Shown in pieces: positions 1 to 6,200 of a stretch of DNA of 12,541 bases; the stretch's first letter is position 1; each line of letters starts with the position of its first letter. The position numbers and the translations under genes were made by a program. Source of the DNA: Ramlibacter tataouinensis. Its GTDB lineage: Bacteria; Pseudomonadota; Gammaproteobacteria; Burkholderiales; Burkholderiaceae_C. The stretch lies in NCBI GenBank assembly GCA_002427815.1, contig DIZF01000079.1, forward strand, positions 1-12,541, in the 5' to 3' direction. Under the pieces are notes generated by a model. The model had not been told where the DNA came from. It was given only the letters and a program-made list of their open reading frames with translations, and ran no database searches.

Positions 1-66
1 CAGCAATCTGATCATGGCAGGGAGGGCGTTGTGCTTCACTGGGTCTCCGCGGGGAATGGGTGAACA

Positions 67-108
67 GCTTACGTCAGTTGCGCGCTAACAGGGTTCATTG
101 ACGTAAGC
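67..108. repeat. Perfect 10-bp inverted repeat, possible operator
   Basis: GCTTACGTCA at 67-76 and its exact reverse complement TGACGTAAGC at 99-108 are separated by 22 bases. The arm centres lie 32 bp apart, about three helical turns, which would suit a dimeric regulator binding one face of the DNA. The right arm overlaps TTGACG (98-103), which resembles a -35 box, but no good -10 follows at the proper distance. The arms are not GC-rich and no T-run follows, so a terminator is less likely. An operator for the gene at 147 is inference. Confidence 0.45.
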
Positions 109-117
109 AAACGCTAT

Positions 118-145
118 CTCGTTACCGCCTGAAATCCCTAACGGG
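118..145 (+). repeat. Possible leader hairpin next to the start codon
   Basis: CTCGTTA (118-124) can pair with TAACGGG (139-145), giving seven pairs including one G-U, with a 14-base loop. It ends one base before ATG 147, where a Shine-Dalgarno sequence would normally be and is not seen. It might limit translation of the GGDEF-like gene, or be chance. Confidence 0.2.
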
Positions 146-146
146 C

Positions 147-986
147 ATGTGTAACAACGTGGTCTCATTACCCATGCACATCCTTAGCAGCTGGGCTGGA
201 AATATCCAGGGGCCCTTCGCACAGTTCTCCACCAACCCGGTCGCAACCCTGCGCGACCCTTCGGACGCTTTCGGAGCGAACGCATGGGGCGCCTTGCGCG
301 CGATTGTCAGGTGGCTGGGATTGAGCGCAACGGCCCGCGCCAGAGTCTGTGTTGCGACTGACCAGAAGAGCTGGACCCTGGATAAGGACGCAATGTTCAA
401 GGTTGGCAACGAGATGCTATGCGGGGGAGGCGGCAACAATCGGCCCCTCAGCGTCGTTGTTTTCGACCTGAGCGATTTGCCGGAGCTGCAATGCGTCTTC
501 GGCTTGCAAGCCGCCAAGGATGTCATCGCCCAAATTGCGGTCAGGTTGCAAGGCCTTGTCGCCAGAAAGGGTATTGCCGTACGGACCAGTGCAACGATAT
601 TCACCGTGCTGCTGGCAGGCGTCGATCGCGACGGAGCCCTTGAGGTCATTCGCGCGGCGCTGGGCCAGCCCTGCTGCATCGAATTGGTGGCGGGTGGCGA
701 GGAGATTGTGCTGGTGCCGGAATTCATGGTGAGGACCGTCTCCGGCGACTCCGTGTGCGTCAGCGAGGTCTACGAATCCTTGTGCCGGGACATTGCGCAG
801 GCCCGGCTGGTCGAAGAACGTCGCACGAAATATCTTGAGCGGGAGCGCGAGTCTCACTCGCGACCCATGAAGTCCCGCTCGCTACCCGTGAAACTGCAGG
901 CCGCGAGAGCAAGCCCACGCAAGATGCCTCACATGGATTACCCGCCAATGGCCGCCACCATCCCAGTACCGATGGGCCCCCGATAA
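147..986 (+). CDS. Degenerate GGDEF-domain protein
   Basis: This 279-residue soluble protein contains a diguanylate-cyclase (GGDEF) fold, roughly residues 71-195, that has lost its active site. The helix-strand pattern of the family is clear: RPLSVVVFDLSDL (99-111) matches the first metal-binding strand with D107 kept, and RTSATIFTVLL (146-156) sits where family members have R-x-G-G-D-E-F-x-V-L-L. The GGDEF loop is therefore SATIF (148-152). The usual Asn and Asp of the substrate site (IND motif) read Q and C, and the RxxD product-inhibition site is A-R-K-G (139-142). Diguanylate cyclase activity is not expected; a role as protein partner or ligand sensor is inference. Residues 1-70 are unassigned, with no signal peptide or obvious membrane helix. 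The C-terminal tail (about 222-279) is charged and basic, then Pro-rich. The start is uncertain because neither ATG 147 nor in-frame ATG 174 has a clear ribosome site. A 395-bp gap separates it from the kinase operon. Confidence 0.75.
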   Translation: MCNNVVSLPMHILSSWAGNIQGPFAQFSTNPVATLRDPSDAFGANAWGALRAIVRWLGLSATARARVCVATDQKSWTLDKDAMFKVGNEMLCGGGGNNRPLSVVVFDLSDLPELQCVFGLQAAKDVIAQIAVRLQGLVARKGIAVRTSATIFTVLLAGVDRDGALEVIRAALGQPCCIELVAGGEEIVLVPEFMVRTVSGDSVCVSEVYESLCRDIAQARLVEERRTKYLERERESHSRPMKSRSLPVKLQAARASPRKMPHMDYPPMAATIPVPMGPR

Positions 987-998
987 CAAACTTATCGG
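980..998. repeat. Hairpin spanning the stop codon of the GGDEF-like gene
   Basis: CCGATAA (980-986), loop CAAAC, TTATCGG (992-998) form a perfect 7-bp stem that includes the TAA stop. No T-run follows, so it is a weak terminator candidate; RNA stabilisation or a protein-binding palindrome are alternatives. Confidence 0.3.
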
Positions 999-1064
999 CG
1001 TGGCGGATCGAAGCGGCTGAAGCCTTCGCACGACCCTGTCCGTTGGCGATGCATCAGGCGTCTG

Positions 1065-1093
1065 TTGTTACGCCGATGCCAACACCGTAACAA
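1065..1093. repeat. Perfect 8-bp inverted repeat
   Basis: TTGTTACG (1065-1072) and CGTAACAA (1086-1093) are exact reverse complements with 13 bases between. The TTACG/CGTAA core also occurs in the arms of the repeat at 67-108, though the spacing differs (18 against 33 bp between core centres). Possible operator half-sites. Confidence 0.35.
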
Positions 1094-1115
1094 ATTGGCG
1101 GTAGAGCGAAGGCGC

Positions 1116-1134
1116 TCATGTGCGATGCACATGA
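1116..1134. repeat. Perfect 8-bp palindrome with 3-base centre
   Basis: TCATGTGC (1116-1123), GAT, GCACATGA (1127-1134). The short centre suits a compact dimer-binding operator or a tight RNA hairpin about 250 bp upstream of the kinase start. No T-run follows. Confidence 0.35.
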
Positions 1135-1219
1135 AGCATTCCTTGCGGCCGTTGACCACGCTGGGCAAGCCCGGCGCGCCCGCTCGTCGCTGCCCCGGCG
1201 ATCGCGCGAAGACGCGTAA

Positions 1220-1233
1220 GTGCGTTGGCGCAC
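1220..1233. repeat. Short hairpin GTGCG-TTGG-CGCAC
   Basis: A perfect 5-bp stem (1220-1224 with 1229-1233) closes a 4-base loop. It may be a transcript hairpin in the leader of the kinase operon, but a stem this short can occur by chance in GC-rich DNA. Confidence 0.2.
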
Positions 1234-1368
1234 AGACACCCCGGCAATTGAACTCTAGCCTAGCGGCTCAAAGCGGTCGCCGGCTCTCGATGAAATTTCG
1301 CGTTCTGCCCTGGACTTCAAAGACGGGTGTCGGTTGCCTATGTCGGGCACGCATCAGGGTATGGCGAA

Positions 1369-1373
1369 AAAGG
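1369..1373 (+). promoter_or_regulatory. Ribosome binding site deciding the first kinase start
   Basis: AAAGG lies 8 bases before ATG 1382. The earlier in-frame starts TTG 1334, ATG 1340 and ATG 1361 have no comparable site, so 1382 is preferred. Confidence 0.6.
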
Positions 1374-1381
1374 TAACAGCA

Positions 1382-3379
1382 ATGCTTTTAAACGAAGATG
1401 ATCCGCAATTCCGAAGCGCGGCTCATTCGCGCCGGAAAGCAGGCGTATTGCCTGACGGGGCCATCCGCTTCGAAGGCTCCGGCAATACCAGCCTGACTGC
1501 GCTGTCTTCCGATTGGTATTGGGAGCAGGACAGCAGCTTTCGTTTCAAGAAAGTGGCCCGCAGCGCTTCCGCCAATCCCTTGGACGGCTTCAGCGAAAGC
1601 CTGATGATCGGGCTTCGCCGCTGGGAAATGCCGGGCGCGCGCGCTGTGAACACAACCTGGGATCAGCACCGCGCCCAACTCGAGGCCTGGCAACCGTTTC
1701 GCGACTTTCAATACGTTGTAGGCCCCGGTTCTCACGGCCTTCTCTATCTGTCGTCCAGCGGCGAGCCCGTCTTCAATGCGGGAGGGCGCCCTGTCGGTTA
1801 TCGCGGAACGGCTCGCGATGTCACCGCGCATCGGGTATCCGAGCAGCGGCTGCGCGATGCGCAAGCGCTATTGCAGATGGCAGTCAAGGCGGGGCCGGTG
1901 GGCTCGTGGTCGATCGATCTGCCGTCGCTGGAACTCACCTGGTCGAGCGAGGCTCGCGCCATGCTTGAAGTTCCGGCGGGCGATCCCTGCTCGATGGAAT
2001 ACGCCATCAACTCCTATTGCCCGGAATACCGAGGGGAAGTCCGGTCAGCGTTTGCAGCCTGTATCAGCGCAGGGAAGCCCTTCTCATTGGAGGCCCAGAT
2101 CATCACGGCCAGACAGCGTCGAATATGGGTGTCCACCACGGGGCAGGTCGAGCATGACGCAACGGGTGTCGCCGTCCGCGTTCGCGGTGCGCTGCAGGAC
2201 ATTACCGAGAGCAGGCAGACCAGCGAGGAAAGTCGGCAGCGCGATGCCAAGCTGAGCCTGACCCTGCAAACCATGGCGGATGGGTTTTACGCGCTGAACC
2301 GGGAGTGGCGCTTCACCTACGTGAACCCGGAGGCCGAGCGCGCGTTGCGCCGCCCGGCGGGCCAGTTGCTGGGCAGGACGATCTGGCACGAATTCCCGGA
2401 AGCCGTCGGCAGCAACTTTCACAAGCAGTATGAGCGCGCGCTGGCGGAGGGTGTGCCGGTGGCGTTTGTAGAGTTCTACGCGCCGTTGAACCTGTGGGTC
2501 CAGGTAAGAGCATGCCCCTCCCCGGAAGGACTGCTGGTCTTCTTCTCCGATGTGACTCAGAGCGTTCGGGCTCAGCAGGAAATCATTCAGCTCAATGCCG
2601 ACCTTGAGGAAAGGGTCAGGGTCCGCACCGCTGAGCTCGAAGCGCTCACAAAGGAGATGAAGACGTTCTCCTATTCGGTGGCGCACGATTTGCGTTCGCC
2701 TCTGGCCGCCATCAGTGGCTTTGGCCAGATACTGGAGAAAGAGTTTGGCCCCAGTGTCAGCCCGCGCGGCCGTCATTTACTGAGTCGCATTCGGGCTGCG
2801 GCGCACCAGATGGAGGAGATGACCGAGGGCTTGCTGGCGCTGGCCCGGGTTTCGCCTGCGCAGATGCGCGCCCAGCCTGTCGACCTCGGGCAGATCGCCG
2901 CCGGGCTGTTGGAGAGGCTTCGTGAGCGCGATCCCCATCGCAACGTCGACGTTCACGTGATGCCCGACCTGTGGGGACGGGGAGACGCGGTGCTGCTGAC
3001 CCAGGCCCTGAGCAATCTGTTGTCCAACGCCTGGAAGTTCACTGGAAAGCAACCCCAGGCCCGCATCGAGGTCGGCAGCCGGACGGGCTCCGATGGCCAA
3101 ACCGTCTACTTCGTCAAGGACAACGGGGCCGGTTTCGATATGAACTACGCCTCACAGCTGTTCGGGGTGTTCAGCCGCCTCCACACGACTTCCGAATTCG
3201 AAGGCACGGGAATCGGTCTGGCCATCGTGAAGAAGGTGATCGACCGCCACGCCGGTCGCATCTGGGCCGAGTCCGTGCCCGATCATGGCGCCACCTTCTA
3301 CTTCACTCTGAAGACGGCTGACCGCCCTGCCGCCGCAGACGCCAAGGGGCCGGACCTGCCCCGCATCGAGCTGGTTTGA
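1382..3379 (+). CDS. Soluble PAS-PAS-PAS sensor histidine kinase
   Basis: A 665-residue cytosolic kinase, with no membrane segment or signal peptide, that should autophosphorylate in response to signals read by three PAS domains. PAS1 spans about 38-150 and ends in the GTARDVTAH coupling motif. PAS2 spans about 160-277 (ending LQDITES) and PAS3 about 290-396 (ending FFSDVTQ). A coiled coil (about 400-425) leads to HisKA with phosphoacceptor H435 in SVAHDLRSPL. The ATPase domain is complete: N box with N545 and N549, G1 box DNGAGF from D580, and G2 box GTGIGLAI at 608-615. The RLHTTSEFEGTGIGLA block is typical of the bacteriophytochrome-like kinase group, but no phytochrome GAF/PHY domain is present. 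The PAS ligands cannot be read from sequence. Its stop codon overlaps the TTG start of the next kinase, so the two are very likely co-transcribed. The nearby Rcp1-like receiver is the likely partner (inference). In-frame starts upstream would add up to 16 residues. Confidence 0.92.
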   Translation: MLLNEDDPQFRSAAHSRRKAGVLPDGAIRFEGSGNTSLTALSSDWYWEQDSSFRFKKVARSASANPLDGFSESLMIGLRRWEMPGARAVNTTWDQHRAQLEAWQPFRDFQYVVGPGSHGLLYLSSSGEPVFNAGGRPVGYRGTARDVTAHRVSEQRLRDAQALLQMAVKAGPVGSWSIDLPSLELTWSSEARAMLEVPAGDPCSMEYAINSYCPEYRGEVRSAFAACISAGKPFSLEAQIITARQRRIWVSTTGQVEHDATGVAVRVRGALQDITESRQTSEESRQRDAKLSLTLQTMADGFYALNREWRFTYVNPEAERALRRPAGQLLGRTIWHEFPEAVGSNFHKQYERALAEGVPVAFVEFYAPLNLWVQVRACPSPEGLLVFFSDVTQSVRAQQEIIQLNADLEERVRVRTAELEALTKEMKTFSYSVAHDLRSPLAAISGFGQILEKEFGPSVSPRGRHLLSRIRAAAHQMEEMTEGLLALARVSPAQMRAQPVDLGQIAAGLLERLRERDPHRNVDVHVMPDLWGRGDAVLLTQALSNLLSNAWKFTGKQPQARIEVGSRTGSDGQTVYFVKDNGAGFDMNYASQLFGVFSRLHTTSEFEGTGIGLAIVKKVIDRHAGRIWAESVPDHGATFYFTLKTADRPAAADAKGPDLPRIELV

Positions 3380-5529
3380 AGCTCGCCTCGATTCCTTCCA
3401 TCCGATCCCGGCTCGTGATCCTGGTGGTGGCCTGCATCTTGCCCGCCGCGATCATGGTCGGCAGTCTGATCGCCTATCAATACCAGCGCGAGCAGGCGCA
3501 GTTCAGATCCAACGCGATCACCACGGCCAGGACGATGGTCTTTGCAGTCGATCAACGCCTCCTCGTAGTCAAGGCGGGCCTGACGGCGCTGGCCACCTCC
3601 CCATCGCTGCGCACGCGGGACTATTCCAGCTTCTACGCTGAGGCCACGGCAACTCTCCCAGACCTGAACGCCGAGAACATCGTGCTGCTGGGGCCGGACG
3701 GGGAAATGATTCTGAACACATTGAAGCCGTTCGGATCGCCCTTGCCGGCCAACAAGGCGTCGCAACTCAAGCAGGTGGTTCAGAGCGGGAAGCCGGTGTT
3801 CGCTGATCTTTTCACGGGTGCGGTCGCCGGCACGCACCGGGTCGCGGTGGGTGTGCCCGTGATTGACGGCGGCAAGGCCGGCTACAGCATCAATGCCAGC
3901 ATCACGCCCGATCGCCTGCAGGCCATTTTGCTGCAACAGCGGCTGCCGGCGCACTGGGTCGCCGAGATTGTCGACACCGCCGGTACGATCGTTGCCCGCA
4001 CCCGGGACCAGGAGCGCTTTGTCGGAGCCAAAGTCACTGCGACCGCGAGGAAACGCTTGAGCGAGGTTTCGGAGGCCGCGGTCGACAGCACGACCCTCGA
4101 AGGCGTTCCGGCGCTTGCGGCCTTCAGCCGGTCCGGCCTTTCCGGGTGGGCCGTCGTCATCGCCATTCCAACAGACAGTCTGACCGCCGACCTTCGGCGC
4201 TCGATGCTCTGGCTGGGGTTCGGCACGTTGCTGCTGCTGGCGTTCACCTTCGCGCTGGCCCAGGCCTTGGGGAACGGCATCGTCCGTACCACGCGCGGCC
4301 TGATCGCACCGGCGCTGGCGCTGGGCAGCGGCGAACCCCTGGCCGCGCCCCTGCCCGAGCCCTGGTTCCGGGAAGCCGCCCAATTGGGGCGAGCCCTGGA
4401 ACAGGCTGCCGGGCTGCTGAGCGGCGCCAACCGGGCCCTGACCCAAAGCGAAGCGCGCCTGCGCGCGATCCTCGAGTCGGCCATGGACGCTGTCATCATC
4501 GCCGACGAGGACCACAGGATCATCCTGTTCAATGCGGCCGCGGAGAAGCTTTTTGGCTACTCGCGACAGGAGGCGTTGGTCGCATCCGTCGATCGGCTCG
4601 TGCCCGAACGGCTTCGTGACGACCTCGCCGCGCGCCTGGACGCATTCGGCCAAAGTGGGGATCAGTACTTACGGAGTACCCAGGTCCTGGTCGGACTGCA
4701 CCGCGGCAGCGAAGAGTTCCCGATCGATGCAGCGATCTCGCAGTTCGTCGAGGATGGCAGGAGGATTTACACCTTCATCGTGCGCGATGTCACCGAGCGG
4801 GTCCGCTCACACGACGAACTGGTTCGCAGCAACCTCGACTTGCAGCAGTTCGCGTTTGTCGCTTCGCATGACCTGAGAACGCCCCTGCGCTCGATCAAGG
4901 GTTATCTGCATCTGCTGGAAAAGAGATACGGGCCTGGCCTCGATGTGAAGGCGCTGGATCTGATTCATCGCGCCTCCAACGCCGTCCAGACGCTGGATCG
5001 TTTGACGGAGGACCTGCTCTCCTATGCCCGGCTGGATGCCCAGGCGAAGCCTTTCACCGCCATCGACTGCAACGAGGTACTGGCCGATACGCTGCAGCTG
5101 ATGGACGCGGCCATCGTCGAGTCGGCCGCCCGCATCAGCGCAGGTCCGCTGCCGGTGGTTCTGGGCGACCGCGGCCAGCTGGTCCAGTTGTTCCAGAACT
5201 TGCTGAGCAACAGCATCACGTATTGCGAGGGGCACGCTCCGGAGATCCGGGTCACCTCGGAACTGGGCGCGGACGGCGTGTGGACCATTTCCGTGGCCGA
5301 CAACGGCATCGGCATCGAGGCCCGGCATCACGAGCGAATCTTCGAGGTTTTCAAGCGCCTTCACACCTCACAGGAATACCCGGGCACCGGCATCGGGCTG
5401 GCGATGTGTCGGCGCATCGTTGAGCGCCATGGCGGCCGCATCTGGGTCGCTTCGGCCGCCGGACAAGGAAGCACCTTCTCTTTCACCATGCCGGTCATTT
5501 CGGAGGTTCATCATGATCCAGCCACTTAG
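3376..5529 (+). CDS. Membrane dCache-PAS sensor histidine kinase
   Basis: A 717-residue inner-membrane kinase. Transmembrane helix 1 (about 13-34) and helix 2 (about 277-299) enclose a periplasmic domain of about 240 residues. Its second half, with NASITPDRLQAIL and later IVDTAGTIVARTRD, is characteristic of double-Cache (dCache) sensors, which commonly bind small molecules such as amino or organic acids. A linker (300-360), one PAS domain (about 362-474, ending IVRDVTER) and HisKA with H498 in VASHDLRTPL follow, then an ATPase domain with N608/N612, DNGIGI from D642, and GTGIGLAM at 670-677. All catalytic residues are present. The start is TTG 3376, sharing TTGA with the preceding stop, which suggests translational coupling; the membrane helix begins directly after it, as usual for this family. 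The C-terminus overlaps the receiver gene by 17 bases. The ligand is unknown. Confidence 0.92.
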   Translation: MKLASIPSIRSRLVILVVACILPAAIMVGSLIAYQYQREQAQFRSNAITTARTMVFAVDQRLLVVKAGLTALATSPSLRTRDYSSFYAEATATLPDLNAENIVLLGPDGEMILNTLKPFGSPLPANKASQLKQVVQSGKPVFADLFTGAVAGTHRVAVGVPVIDGGKAGYSINASITPDRLQAILLQQRLPAHWVAEIVDTAGTIVARTRDQERFVGAKVTATARKRLSEVSEAAVDSTTLEGVPALAAFSRSGLSGWAVVIAIPTDSLTADLRRSMLWLGFGTLLLLAFTFALAQALGNGIVRTTRGLIAPALALGSGEPLAAPLPEPWFREAAQLGRALEQAAGLLSGANRALTQSEARLRAILESAMDAVIIADEDHRIILFNAAAEKLFGYSRQEALVASVDRLVPERLRDDLAARLDAFGQSGDQYLRSTQVLVGLHRGSEEFPIDAAISQFVEDGRRIYTFIVRDVTERVRSHDELVRSNLDLQQFAFVASHDLRTPLRSIKGYLHLLEKRYGPGLDVKALDLIHRASNAVQTLDRLTEDLLSYARLDAQAKPFTAIDCNEVLADTLQLMDAAIVESAARISAGPLPVVLGDRGQLVQLFQNLLSNSITYCEGHAPEIRVTSELGADGVWTISVADNGIGIEARHHERIFEVFKRLHTSQEYPGTGIGLAMCRRIVERHGGRIWVASAAGQGSTFSFTMPVISEVHHDPAT
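5502..5506 (+). promoter_or_regulatory. Strong ribosome binding site of the receiver gene
   Basis: GGAGG lies 6 bases before ATG 5513, inside the 3' end of the kinase gene. It fixes the start over the longer in-frame reading from 5420. Confidence 0.75.
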
Positions 5530-5971
5530 CATGCGAGGCCGCGAGGCCGTGGTCCTGCTGGTCGAAGACAACGAAGACCATGTGTTCCTGACGCGGGCCT
5601 CATTTGAAGAAGCCAGGCTCCAGATCAACATGCAACATGTCGACGACGGGGTGAAGTGCATGGCGTTCCTGCGCAAGCAACCGCCCTACGAGAACGCTCC
5701 GACGCCCGACCTGATTCTGCTGGATATTCACATGCCACGGATGGACGGCTACGAGGTGCTGGATGCGATCGTCAGGGACGAGGCGCTCAGGCGCTTGCCG
5801 GTCATCGTCCTGACGACATCCGCCGAGGCCGTCGACATCAATCGCATGTACGACCTGCGCTGCAGTTCGTACATCACCAAGCCACTGGACTTCGAAAGCT
5901 TCACCGCCGCATTGACACAACTGGCCGGCTATTGGCTCAATCTGGTTGTTGTTCCCCACGGGAACGAGTGA
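5513..5971 (+). CDS. Single-domain response regulator, Rcp1-like
   Basis: A 152-residue protein made almost wholly of one receiver domain. The acidic pocket is E18-D19 in LLVEDNEDH, the phosphoacceptor is D71 in LLDIHMPRMDG, the switch residue is T101 or T102 in VLTTSAE, and the conserved lysine is K123 in ITKPLDF. The long insertion between strands 2 and 3 (VDDGVKCMAFLRKQPPY and following) and the overall layout match the Rcp1 family, the partners of cyanobacterial phytochrome Cph1 and related kinases. No output domain is present, so it acts by binding another protein or as a phosphate shuttle. It overlaps the dCache kinase by 17 bases, and both upstream kinases carry the phytochrome-type ATPase signature, so they are its probable donors (inference). 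The N-terminal ten residues and the hydrophobic C-terminus (WLNLVVV) lie outside the fold. Confidence 0.92.
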   Translation: MIQPLSMRGREAVVLLVEDNEDHVFLTRASFEEARLQINMQHVDDGVKCMAFLRKQPPYENAPTPDLILLDIHMPRMDGYEVLDAIVRDEALRRLPVIVLTTSAEAVDINRMYDLRCSSYITKPLDFESFTAALTQLAGYWLNLVVVPHGNE

Positions 5972-6200
5972 CTAACCGCCGAGGTGGGATAAATGGTACG
6001 GGTTTGTCATCCCAATACCCCGATGGCCTCGGTTGAGGCTGACCAACGCGCCACTGATGCTGATGACCGGCGACCCGATTACAGCTGGGCAAGCACCTGT
6101 GGGGTCGCGCGCCAAATCCCTAAGACGACCCAGGAAGTTTCCCCGTCCCGGCTGCGCCGGCGATGGTCTAATGGGCTCTTTAACAAGGCTAGCGGCTGTC
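5972..6200. promoter_or_regulatory. Gap between receiver and hybrid kinase genes
   Basis: These 229 bases separate two otherwise tightly packed gene blocks and could hold an internal promoter or attenuator. Visible structures are TGGGAT/ATCCCA (5985-5990 with 6009-6014), a hairpin GCCTC-GGTT-GAGGC (6026-6039), and CCGGC-TGC-GCCGG (6148-6160). TCTAAT at 6167-6172 resembles a -10 box but lacks a matching -35. The hybrid-kinase frame stays open back to TTG 6033, so part of the gap could be coding; the translated stretch is basic and domain-free. Confidence 0.3.

Larger units (their letters stand above)
987..1381. promoter_or_regulatory. Intergenic control region upstream of the kinase operon
   Basis: This 395-bp stretch contains no convincing gene. 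It should carry the promoter for the kinase operon because no other gap separates the kinase at 1382 from the gene before it. I could not find a sigma-70 promoter with both boxes well matched. It does hold three perfect inverted repeats (1065-1093, 1116-1134 and 1220-1233) plus the hairpin that starts it at 980-998. An open frame at 1065-1376 is Arg-rich and lacks domain character and a ribosome site, so I do not call it a gene. Confidence 0.4.

Noticed and set aside
1065..1376. Open frame of 103 codons in the gap before the kinase operon
   Set aside because: It is Arg-rich with no domain pattern or ribosome site, and its sequence looks like translated GC-rich non-coding DNA.
1290..1376. Possible 28-codon leader peptide ending 5 bases before the kinase start
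   Set aside because: The position is suggestive, and the kinase ribosome site overlaps its stop, but it lacks its own ribosome site and shows no regulatory codon run.
1382..3379. Calling the first kinase a bacteriophytochrome
   Set aside because: The kinase core resembles that group, but the sensor part is three PAS domains with no GAF/PHY chromophore module visible.
3298..4653. Long minus-strand open frame (451 codons) opposite the dCache kinase
   Set aside because: It is an antisense shadow of high-GC coding sequence. The plus-strand protein has complete kinase domains, while this one shows no recognisable fold.
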